Assembly (NCBI GenBank): GCA_002011415.1 | Contig: MTNI01000120.1 | Location: forward strand, 13,952 to 19,468 | DNA length: 5,517 bases | DNA from: Candidatus Acetothermia bacterium JdFR-47 | GTDB lineage: Bacteria > Bipolaricaulota > Bipolaricaulia > Bipolaricaulales > Bipolaricaulaceae | Direction: 5' to 3' | In this document: positions 1-5,517 of the stretch, in pieces | Layout: each line of letters opens with the position of its first letter | How positions within the stretch are numbered: the first letter of the stretch is position 1 | Translations under genes and position numbers: made by a program | The notes under the pieces: model-generated | Seen by the model: the letters and a program-made list of their open reading frames with translations, nothing else | Databases searched by the model: none | What the model was told of the DNA's origin: nothing

Positions 1-786
1 ATCTTCGAGGAGGAGATACTAGAGATCACCCGGCTTGTGCACGAGGCCGGAGGGCTGTGTTATTTCGACGGGGCAAACCTGAACGCCTACCTCGGCCGGG
101 CCCGACCTGGCGACATGGGGGCCGACGTCTTCCACTTCAACCTGCACAAGACCTTCTCCACCCCCCACGGGGGCGGCGGCCCGGGGGCGGGACCGCTCGC
201 GGTCTCGGAGCCCCTGGTGCCCTACCTCCCCGTGCCCCAGATCGTGAGGGAGGGGGACCGCTATGCCTTGGACTGGGACCGGCCCAAGTCCATCGGCCGG
301 GTGCACCCCTATTTCGGGAACTTCCTGGTGTGCGTCAAAGCTTTGGCTTACATCCTCACCTTGGGGGACGAGGGCTTGCGGGAGGTCTCGGCCGGGGCGG
401 TGCTGGCCGCTAACTACCTGCGGGTGAGGCTGAGGGGGACCTACAAGCTTCCCTACGACCGCCTCTCAAAGCACGAGTTCGTCCTCTCCGGGGAGGGTCT
501 GGGGGAGGTGCGGACTCTCGACATCGCCAAGCGCCTCATCGACTATGGTTTCCACCCGCCCACCGTCTACTTCCCCTTGATCGTGCGGGAGGCCCTGATG
601 ATCGAGCCCACGGAGACGGAGCCTAAGGAGGTGCTCGACGCCTTTGCTGAGGCCATGCTCAAGATCGCCGAGGAGGCGAAAGAGGAACCCGAGCTCTTGC
701 GCCAAGCCCCTCACAATGCGCCGGTGAGACGTCTCGATGAGGCTCAAGCTGTCCGCCAGCCGGTTTTACGTCAAAGGCGTTCTTGA
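1..786 (+). CDS. gcvPB: Glycine dehydrogenase (decarboxylating) subunit 2, C-terminal part (5' end outside window)
   Basis: This is the C-terminal 261 residues of the PLP-carrying subunit of the split glycine cleavage P-protein. With subunit 1 (GcvPA) it decarboxylates glycine and passes the aminomethyl group to the lipoyl arm of GcvH in the cytoplasm. The reading frame is open from base 1, so the start lies upstream; the GTG at 37 is an internal valine, not a start. The family's signature is plain: [16 protein letters not shown], where the lysine at window residue 50 (bases 148-150) is the Schiff-base lysine and the glycine run follows. Further family landmarks are DGANLNAY before it, [10 protein letters not shown] near residue 100, [11 protein letters not shown] near 185 and [10 protein letters not shown] near 200. 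The tail ([22 protein letters not shown]) is the normal family ending, so the gene looks intact to its TGA stop. Full-length homologues are about 480-500 residues, so roughly half is missing at the left edge. No terminator follows in the 52-base gap. Confidence 0.95.
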   Translation: MFEEEILEITRLVHEAGGLCYFDGANLNAYLGRARPGDMGADVFHFNLHKTFSTPHGGGGPGAGPLAVSEPLVPYLPVPQIVREGDRYALDWDRPKSIGRVHPYFGNFLVCVKALAYILTLGDEGLREVSAGAVLAANYLRVRLRGTYKLPYDRLSKHEFVLSGEGLGEVRTLDIAKRLIDYGFHPPTVYFPLIVREALMIEPTETEPKEVLDAFAEAMLKIAEEAKEEPELLRQAPHNAPVRRLDEAQAVRQPVLRQRRS

Positions 787-811
787 TTTCTGCTTATCTG
801 GAGTGTAAGGT
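783..811 (+). promoter_or_regulatory. Possible weak sigma-70-type promoter for the secreted-protein gene
   Basis: TTGATT (783-788) stands 17 bases before TAAGGT (806-811). The first hexamer is close to a -35 box; the second matches the -10 consensus at only three of six positions, though the spacing is ideal. Transcription would begin near 818, giving a short leader before the Shine-Dalgarno sequence at 826. It overlaps the gcvPB stop codon. The alternative is read-through from the gcv operon, since no terminator is seen between the genes. The call is tentative. Confidence 0.22.
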
Positions 812-825
812 GGTTTACTTACTTG

Positions 826-833
826 AAAGGAGG
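826..833 (+). promoter_or_regulatory. Strong Shine-Dalgarno sequence of the secreted-protein gene
   Basis: AAAGGAGG is a near-perfect complement to the 3' end of 16S rRNA and lies 5 bases before the ATG at 839. It fixes the start codon and argues that this unrecognised gene is actively translated. Confidence 0.85.
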
Positions 834-838
834 GCCAC

Positions 839-901
839 ATGAAACGCCTTTTGGTGGTAGTAGGGCTGGCTTTGGCCTTGGTGGGCGTCTTCGGCGCCGC
901 C
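839..901 (+). other. Signal peptide coding region
   Basis: Residues 1-21 show the n-, h- and c-regions of a Sec/SPI signal: basic MKR, an aliphatic stretch to about residue 18, and small residues G19-A20-A21 before Q22. The -3/-1 pair would be Gly/Ala. With no cysteine in the c-region, signal peptidase II processing is excluded. Confidence 0.8.
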
Positions 902-1543
902 CAGCATTTTTATGCTTTTTACTATGACCTCTCCGATGGGCAGGATCTGACAGTCAACCTCATTAACACCATGGGCTCCGATTCCGACTACGTGCTCCGG
1001 GTTTACGATGCTTGGGGTTCGCTCCTTTGGGAAAAGCCAGGGGATCTTACAAGCTACGAAGCGGACTTCTACACCCTGAGCGACTACGTCCCCAGCGGGG
1101 ACTGGAGTTGGGGTGTGGTCACCGTGGAGAGCGACGAGCTCCTGGTCATCGGGCTCGAGTACATGGCGGATGGGGCGGTCGTCTCCGTTGACACCATCGC
1201 CCAAGAGGTGCCCACATTGGAGGAGGGCACCCCGTACTGGCTCGGTGCCTACTACACTCAAGCGGGAGGGCTTTCCACCGGGGTCATCGTCATGAACCCC
1301 TGGGACCAGCCCGTTTCGGTGTCGGTCACTCTTTACAACCCCAAAGGCGAAGAGCTCTACAGCCAGGACATCGAGCTTGCTCCGCACGAGTCCGAGTACT
1401 TGGACCTAGATAAGGCCGTCGGACAGGGCGGTTTGATTTGGGGGCTCGTGGACGTGCAGATGTTGGGGAAGGCTGTAATAGTAGCCCTGGAGTACTACGG
1501 GGAAGGCCTCGAGATCGACAACATCACCGAGTACTACTTCTGA
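839..1543 (+). CDS. Secreted protein of unknown function with two tandem copies of a beta-rich domain
   Basis: I do not recognise the family. The 234-residue product starts with a classical Sec signal peptide: K2-R3, then a hydrophobic core over residues 4-18, with a likely cut after GAA at residue 21. There is no lipobox cysteine, and no cysteine anywhere, so it is probably a soluble exported or surface protein, not a lipoprotein. No other membrane segment is seen. The mature chain is strongly acidic (about 36 Asp/Glu against 5 Lys/Arg) and tyrosine-rich (about 19). Alternating hydrophobic residues suggest beta strands. Residues 26-122 and 136-231 align with each other almost without gaps, so the mature protein is two copies of one domain. 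The start is fixed by a strong ribosome binding site. Composition is more A/T-rich than its neighbours near the 5' end (27 G+C in the 60 bases 901-960). It follows gcvPB by 52 bases, but nothing links it to glycine cleavage. A structural, adhesion or envelope role is only a guess. Confidence 0.85.
   Translation: MKRLLVVVGLALALVGVFGAAQHFYAFYYDLSDGQDLTVNLINTMGSDSDYVLRVYDAWGSLLWEKPGDLTSYEADFYTLSDYVPSGDWSWGVVTVESDELLVIGLEYMADGAVVSVDTIAQEVPTLEEGTPYWLGAYYTQAGGLSTGVIVMNPWDQPVSVSVTLYNPKGEELYSQDIELAPHESEYLDLDKAVGQGGLIWGLVDVQMLGKAVIVALEYYGEGLEIDNITEYYF
914..1531 (+). repeat. Internal duplication of a ~95-residue protein domain
   Basis: Copy 1 is residues 26-122 (914-1204) and copy 2 is residues 136-231 (1244-1531), joined by a linker of about 13 residues containing PTLEEGTP. 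At a shift of 110 residues, these pairs are identical: Y29/Y139, V39/V149, N43/N153, Y56/Y166, G60/G170, L70/L180, L80/L190, W91/W201, G92/G202, V94/V204 and V96/V206. After one inserted residue in copy 2, L106-E107-Y108 matches L217-E218-Y219. VDTI at 117-120 then matches IDNI at 226-229. The copies are well diverged, so the duplication is old and is not visible as a DNA repeat. Confidence 0.8.
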
Positions 1544-2850
1544 GCTCGGTGCGGCTCCAAGGCAAGCACTACCGCCTCCACCGCTCGGCGGAGGCGGTCT
1601 TCTTTTTTCCCTTCGGCCATGATCCTGATCAGGGGTTGGGTACCCGACGGGCGGACGAGGAGGCGCCCATCCGGCTCCACCAGCGCCTTGGCTTCTGTGA
1701 TCGCCCTTTTCACGGCGGGGTCCTGCATTGCCCCCGTCCGATCTCGCACTGGCACGTCGGCCCGCACCTGGGGATAGACCGGGACCGGGGCAACCAGGCT
1801 TGCAAGATCGGTGTCGGCCCGCTTTAGGGCGTGCAGGGTCAACAGGGCGGTGAGGATGCCGTCCCCGGTAGGGGCGTAGCGGCCGAACACGATGTGCCCG
1901 GAGGGCTCCCCACCGAGCTCAATCCCCCCCTCCCGCATGGCCCAGGAGACGTACCTATCCCCCACCGGGACCCGCACCACCTGGAAGCCCTGTTCCGCGA
2001 GATATCGCTCCGGCCCCATGCCCCCGAGCACGGTGAACACCACGGCCGGAGAGGAGAGTTCCCCCAGGCGGTGGAGCTGGGGGGCCAGGGCGGCCATGAG
2101 CCGATCCCCCTCTACGACCTGGCCGCGTCCGTCCACGAGCATCGCCCTGTCCCCGTCCCCGTCGAAGGCGATGCCCAGGTCCGCCCCTTCTGCCCGCACC
2201 AGGGCCTGGAGGGGCTCAATGGCCGCCGCTCCGGTGGCGTTGATCCTCGCCCCATCCAGCTCCGCTCCGATGAGGGACAGGGTGGCTCCCAGGGCCTCGA
2301 ACACCTGGGGCGCAACGCGGGCGGTGGCCCCGTGGGCGCAGTCCAGGGCCACCTTGAGGCCGCGAAGGGAAAGCCCTTCTACTGCGTGGAGGAGGAAGTC
2401 CCGGTAGCGCTCCTCCGCTGCCGGCCAGTACTCCACCATCCCCAGCCGACCTCTGGGGGGCGCCCCGTCAAGCAGGGCCTCCACCCGCTCCTCCTCCTCG
2501 GGGGAGAGCTTGAGGCCTTGAGGGTCGTAGAACTTGAGGCCGTTATCCTCCGGGGGGTTGTGGGAAGCGGAGATCACACTGCCCAGCCCGAACTTCTCCT
2601 CACGGACGAGGTGGGAAACGGCCGGGGAGGGGAGCACGCCCGCGAGCGAGACATCGCAGCCGGCTTCCGCGAGCCCCGCGGCGCAGGCCGCCTCCAGGGC
2701 CGGGCCTGAGAGGCGCGTGTCCCGGGCGAGGAGGACTCGGCGCGGGCGGAATGCCCGTCCTACCGCCCTACCCAAGCGGAAGGCAAGCTCCGCCGTGAGT
2801 TCTACCCCTGCTACCCCGCGCACCCCATCGGTTCCGAAGTACTTTGGCAC
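1534..2850 (-). CDS. glmM: Phosphoglucosamine mutase
   Basis: GlmM interconverts glucosamine-6-phosphate and glucosamine-1-phosphate, the step before GlmU makes UDP-GlcNAc for peptidoglycan and other envelope sugars. The 438-residue product is near the usual family length (about 445). It begins with the hallmark KYFGTDGVRG at residues 3-12. The catalytic phosphoserine is S96 in ISASHNPPEDNG. The Mg-binding loop is DGDGDR at 230-235 (D230, D232, D234). The sugar-binding loop is GGEPSGH at 313-319, and the C-terminal phosphate-binding loop is RPSGTQP at 400-406. The last normally reads SGTEP; Gln405 is unusual. TDGVRG plus the short length favour GlmM over phosphoglucomutase/phosphomannomutase. 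The GTG start at 2850 is set by the family N-terminus and by a ribosome binding site 5 bases upstream. It lies 9 bases after polA and is probably co-transcribed and translationally coupled with it. Its TAG stop overlaps the end of the convergent secreted-protein gene by 10 bases. No minus-strand terminator is seen after it. Confidence 0.96.
   Translation of the reverse strand: MPKYFGTDGVRGVAGVELTAELAFRLGRAVGRAFRPRRVLLARDTRLSGPALEAACAAGLAEAGCDVSLAGVLPSPAVSHLVREEKFGLGSVISASHNPPEDNGLKFYDPQGLKLSPEEEERVEALLDGAPPRGRLGMVEYWPAAEERYRDFLLHAVEGLSLRGLKVALDCAHGATARVAPQVFEALGATLSLIGAELDGARINATGAAAIEPLQALVRAEGADLGIAFDGDGDRAMLVDGRGQVVEGDRLMAALAPQLHRLGELSSPAVVFTVLGGMGPERYLAEQGFQVVRVPVGDRYVSWAMREGGIELGGEPSGHIVFGRYAPTGDGILTALLTLHALKRADTDLASLVAPVPVYPQVRADVPVRDRTGAMQDPAVKRAITEAKALVEPDGRLLVRPSGTQPLIRIMAEGKKEDRLRRAVEAVVLALEPHRAQK
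1571..1608 (+). terminator. Intrinsic terminator for the secreted-protein gene, inside the glmM coding end
   Basis: A perfect 9-base-pair stem is formed by ACCGCCTCC (1571-1579) and GGAGGCGGT (1590-1598), with a 10-base loop. It is followed by CTTCTTTTTT (1599-1608), which ends in six T. It lies 28 bases after the TGA at 1543 and points the right way for the + strand transcript. On the minus strand the same bases encode GlmM residues of about 418-427, and the stem is not followed by a T run there. It therefore should stop only the + strand transcript. Confidence 0.8.
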
Positions 2851-2853
2851 GTT

Positions 2854-2861
2854 CCCCTCCT
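2854..2861 (-). promoter_or_regulatory. glmM Shine-Dalgarno sequence sharing bases with the polA stop codon
   Basis: Read on the minus strand the junction is TAGGAGGGGAACGTG. The first TAG (2862-2860) ends polA. The AG of that stop begins AGGAGG (2861-2856), which is 5 bases from the glmM GTG start at 2850. This arrangement decides the GTG start and suggests that ribosomes finishing polA re-initiate on glmM. Confidence 0.85.
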
Positions 2862-5517
2862 AAAGCTCTCCCCAGTTACGGCCGAGTTTGATGTCAACCT
2901 TGAGGGGGGCCTTGAGCTCCCACACCCCTTCCATGGCAGCCCGCACTACCTCGGCCGCCGCCTGGGCGTCACCTTCGTCCACCTCGAAGATGAGCTCGTC
3001 GTGAATTTGGAGGATCATGTCCGCCCGGAGTTTCCCTTCCTCCCACAACCGGTGGAGTTTGAGCATGGCCAGCTTCATGAGGTCGGCCGCTGACCCTTGG
3101 ATCGGGGTGTTGATGGCGTTGCGGCGGTCGTAACCCTGGCGTCTCTTGTCCTGGGAGGCGAGGCCTGGCAAGGGGCGTCTGCGTCCCAGGATCGTCTTGG
3201 CGTAACCCGTCCTCGTCGCCTCCTCCACCATGCGGTCGATGAACTCCCTTACCTTGGGGTAGGCGGCGAAGAACCGGTCGATGAAGAATTTAGCATCGGA
3301 TTGGGGAATCCCCAGGTCTCGTGCCAAGCCGTAGGGGCTGATCCCGTATACGATCCCGAAGTTCACCCTTTTGGCCACCGTGCGCATGCGGGAGTCCACC
3401 CTTTCCTGGGGCACGCCGAAGATCTCGGCCGCGGTGCGGCGGTGGAGGTCCTCCCCTTTGCGGAAGGCCTCGATCAGGCCCTCGTCCCCGGAGAGGTGGG
3501 CCAGGATCCGGAGCTCGATCTGGGAGTAGTCCGCTGCGAGGAGTAGGCGCCCTTCTGGGGCCACGAATGCCCGCCGGATGTCCACCCCCACCTCGTGGCG
3601 GGCCGGGATGTTTTGCAGGTTCGGCTCTGAGGAGGACAGCCTCCCGGTGGCGGTGCCGGTCTGGTTGAAAGAAGTGTGTATCCTTCCCGTCTCCGGGTTC
3701 ACGTAGGCCGGGAGCTTCTCGATATAGGTGTTGCGGAGCTTTTCCAGTTCCCGGTAGGCGATGAGCTTGGCTGGAAGCTCGTGGTAGGCCGCGAGTTCTC
3801 GCAGGACCTGCGCGTCGGTGGAAGGGCCGGTCTTGGTCTTGGCGATCACCGGGAGCTTAAGGCGCTCGTACAGCACCTCCCGCACTTGGGGAATGGAGCC
3901 CGGGTTGAACGGCCCCCCGGCGAGCGCGAACAGCTCCTCGCGCAGACGTTCGAGCATGATCTCGAGTTCTTTTCCTTGTTCGCGCAGGACCTCAACGTCG
4001 AGGAGCACCCCCCGGCGTTCCATCCAGGCCAGCACCTCGATCAAGGGGACCTCCACGTCCTCGAACAAGGGGAGAAGCTCCGCCTCTTTGAGGCGCTGGG
4101 TCAGGGGCTCCCGCAGACGACAAACCACCTCTGCGTCCTCGGCGGCGTAGCGGCCCGCTCGGGCAAGGGGGACCTCCCGCATCTCTGTCTCCCCGCCCTC
4201 GGCGAGGAGTTCCTTATAGGATTGCACCTTTTCTCCGAGTTCATCCCGCACCACCGCCTCGAGCCCGTGGGAGGGGGCGTTGGGGTGAAGGAGCCAATGG
4301 GCGATCATGGCGTCGAACGAAAGGCCCTTGACTTCCACTCCGTACCTTGCCAGCACCTCGATGTCGTACTTAAGGTTCTGGCCGATGACGTGGGGCTTTT
4401 CCCCCTCGAGCAGGGGGCGGAGGCCGGCCAACACCCGCTCCAAGGGGAGCTGCCTGGGTACTCCCAGGTAGCTGTGACCCACGGGGATGTAGTAGCCCTC
4501 GTAGGGGCGCAGGGCCAGGGCTACCCCCACGATCTCCGCCGAGAACGGGTCCTTGCCCGTGGTCTCAAGGTCCAGGGCCACCTCCTCCGCTTCCTTGAGG
4601 CGGGCGAGGAGCTCTTCCAGTTCCCTCTCGCTCGTGATCACCCGGTACACAGGCTCGGGGCCTTTCCTGATCTTGAGCTCGGCGAGGATGGACCTGAACT
4701 CGAGTTCTTCGAGGAGCGAGATCAGCTCCTCGGGGTCGATGTGCCTGGGGAGGAGGTCCGAGAGCTCGATGTCCAGGGGGACCTCCCGCAGGCGCACTAG
4801 GTCCCGGGACAGCATGGCCTCCTCTCGGTATTCCTGCAGGGCCTGGGCGACGCGGCGGTTGGGGATTCTCTCTACCGCCTCAAGCACCGCCTCGAGCGAG
4901 CCGTGCTCGGCGAGGAGCTTCTTGGCGGTTTTATCGCCTATCCCCTTGACCCCGGGTACGTTGTCCGAGGGATCGCCTACCAGGGCGAGGAGGTCCACGA
5001 TCTTCTCCGGGGGCACGCCGAATTTCTCCTCCACCCCCTTGCGATCCAGGAGGGTGAGCCCCTCGCTCGGCTTCCTGCCGGGCCTGAGGAGGAATACCCG
5101 GTCGGAGACGAGCTGGGCCATGTCCTTGTCCCCGGTCAGGTTGAGAACCTCTATGCCCTCCCGCTCTGCCATGTGCGAGAGGGTGGCCATGATGTCGTCC
5201 GCCTCGTAGCCGGGGATCTCCAAGCGGGCGATGCCGAAGGCGTCCAGGAGCTCCTTTATCCGGGGGAGCTGCCCGGCCAGGGGCTCGGGCATCTCCTTTC
5301 GCGTGGCCTTGTAGTCCACGAACTCCTCGTGGCGGACGGTCTTGCCGCCGGCATCGAACGCCACCGCGAGGTACTGGGAAGGGTACTCGCGGATGGCCAT
5401 GAGCAGGGTGCGGGTGAAGCCGTACACGGCGTTCACCAGCTCCCCTTTGGAGGTGGTGAGCTCGGGGATGGCGTAGAAGGAGCGGAACAGGGCTGAGTGG
5501 CCGTCGACGAGGAGCAG
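2860..5517 (-). CDS. polA: DNA polymerase I, essentially complete (first codon or few codons beyond the right edge)
   Basis: PolA fills gaps, removes RNA primers and repairs DNA. The frame stays open to the window edge. The 27 residues upstream of the GTG at 5436 read LLLVDGHSALFRSFYAIPEL, then a link to NAVYGF, the conserved PolA N-terminus; so 5436 is not the start. In window numbering (885 residues), the 5' nuclease domain spans about 1-290: D5, YEADD (D107, D108), TGDKD (D130, D132) and GDPSDN (D182, D185) before a helix-hairpin-helix. The 3'-5' exonuclease spans about 295-480 and keeps D316/E318 in DLETTG, D385 in NLKYD and D461 in YAAED, so proofreading should be active. The polymerase domain has TATGRLSSSEPNLQNIP, motif A DYSQIELR (D663), the O-helix R712-K716-F720-Y724 and motif C HDE (D840, E841). 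It ends in GRNWGEL. F720 is the Phe typical of enzymes that discriminate against dideoxynucleotides. Length lies between Taq (832) and E. coli (928). glmM follows 9 bases after its TAG stop. Confidence 0.97.
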   Translation of the reverse strand: MLLVDGHSALFRSFYAIPELTTSKGELVNAVYGFTRTLLMAIREYPSQYLAVAFDAGGKTVRHEEFVDYKATRKEMPEPLAGQLPRIKELLDAFGIARLEIPGYEADDIMATLSHMAEREGIEVLNLTGDKDMAQLVSDRVFLLRPGRKPSEGLTLLDRKGVEEKFGVPPEKIVDLLALVGDPSDNVPGVKGIGDKTAKKLLAEHGSLEAVLEAVERIPNRRVAQALQEYREEAMLSRDLVRLREVPLDIELSDLLPRHIDPEELISLLEELEFRSILAELKIRKGPEPVYRVITSERELEELLARLKEAEEVALDLETTGKDPFSAEIVGVALALRPYEGYYIPVGHSYLGVPRQLPLERVLAGLRPLLEGEKPHVIGQNLKYDIEVLARYGVEVKGLSFDAMIAHWLLHPNAPSHGLEAVVRDELGEKVQSYKELLAEGGETEMREVPLARAGRYAAEDAEVVCRLREPLTQRLKEAELLPLFEDVEVPLIEVLAWMERRGVLLDVEVLREQGKELEIMLERLREELFALAGGPFNPGSIPQVREVLYERLKLPVIAKTKTGPSTDAQVLRELAAYHELPAKLIAYRELEKLRNTYIEKLPAYVNPETGRIHTSFNQTGTATGRLSSSEPNLQNIPARHEVGVDIRRAFVAPEGRLLLAADYSQIELRILAHLSGDEGLIEAFRKGEDLHRRTAAEIFGVPQERVDSRMRTVAKRVNFGIVYGISPYGLARDLGIPQSDAKFFIDRFFAAYPKVREFIDRMVEEATRTGYAKTILGRRRPLPGLASQDKRRQGYDRRNAINTPIQGSAADLMKLAMLKLHRLWEEGKLRADMILQIHDELIFEVDEGDAQAAAEVVRAAMEGVWELKAPLKVDIKLGRNWGEL

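Noticed and set aside
805..822. Small dyad GTAAG (805-809) / CTTAC (818-822) before the secreted-protein gene
   Set aside because: Five base pairs with an 8-base loop are too weak for a terminator or riboswitch and could arise by chance. It could be an operator half-site pair, but one example cannot show it.
815..1387. Open frame of 190 codons on the minus strand opposite the secreted-protein gene
   Set aside because: The + strand frame has a strong ribosome binding site, a signal peptide, an internal domain duplication and a terminator. The minus-strand frame has none of these.
1516..1540. C-terminal aromatic ending (EYYF) of the secreted protein as an outer-membrane beta-barrel signal
   Set aside because: The final Phe and the Tyr at -3 fit, but the residues further back (D, N, T) do not keep the alternating hydrophobic pattern. 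The protein also looks like two globular domains, not a barrel.
1438..1827. Open frame on the + strand bridging the secreted-protein gene and glmM
   Set aside because: It overlaps two supported genes in other frames, has no ribosome binding site and runs through the terminator.
1831..2709. Open frame of 292 codons on the + strand opposite glmM
   Set aside because: The minus strand carries the full set of GlmM motifs here. The + strand translation is low-complexity Gly/Pro/His/Arg-rich sequence typical of an antisense shadow.
3676..4800. Long open frame of 374 codons on the + strand opposite polA
   Set aside because: It is a shadow of polA caused by high G+C. The opposite strand encodes unmistakable exonuclease and polymerase motifs through the same bases, and the + strand product has no recognisable features.

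Overview
The window comes from a bacterial chromosome of high G+C (roughly 60-65 % by eye). It carries four protein-coding genes on about 98 % of its length. Both end genes are cut by the window edges: the glycine dehydrogenase gene at left lacks its 5' part, and the DNA polymerase I gene at right lacks only its first codon or few codons. The G+C content, charged compact proteins and split (two-subunit) glycine dehydrogenase would fit a thermophilic or deep-branching bacterium such as Bipolaricaulota/Acetothermia. This is a weak guess; nothing in the window is diagnostic of a phylum.

Layout. Bases 1-786 (+) hold the C-terminal half of gcvPB, the PLP-binding subunit 2 of the glycine cleavage P-protein. 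After a 52-base gap comes a 234-residue secreted protein (839-1543, +) of unknown function, with a clear signal peptide and two internal copies of one domain of about 95 residues. An intrinsic terminator on the + strand follows at 1571-1608, inside the 3' coding end of the next, convergent gene. On the minus strand, polA (2860-5517) is followed after 9 bases by glmM (1534-2850), the phosphoglucosamine mutase of peptidoglycan and amino-sugar precursor synthesis. The polA stop codon is part of the glmM ribosome binding site, so the two are very probably one transcriptional unit with coupled translation. glmM ends tail-to-tail with the secreted-protein gene, overlapping it by 10 bases.

The polymerase keeps all three enzymatic modules: 5' nuclease, 3'-5' exonuclease with its acidic residues, and polymerase. 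GlmM has every active-site motif, with one conservative change (SGTQP for the usual SGTEP). The three recognised genes are housekeeping genes of one-carbon metabolism, wall precursor synthesis and DNA repair/replication. The unrecognised part is the duplicated-domain secreted protein between them. I see no RNA genes, CRISPR arrays, insertion sequences or other mobile elements, and no stretch over 300 bases without a gene.
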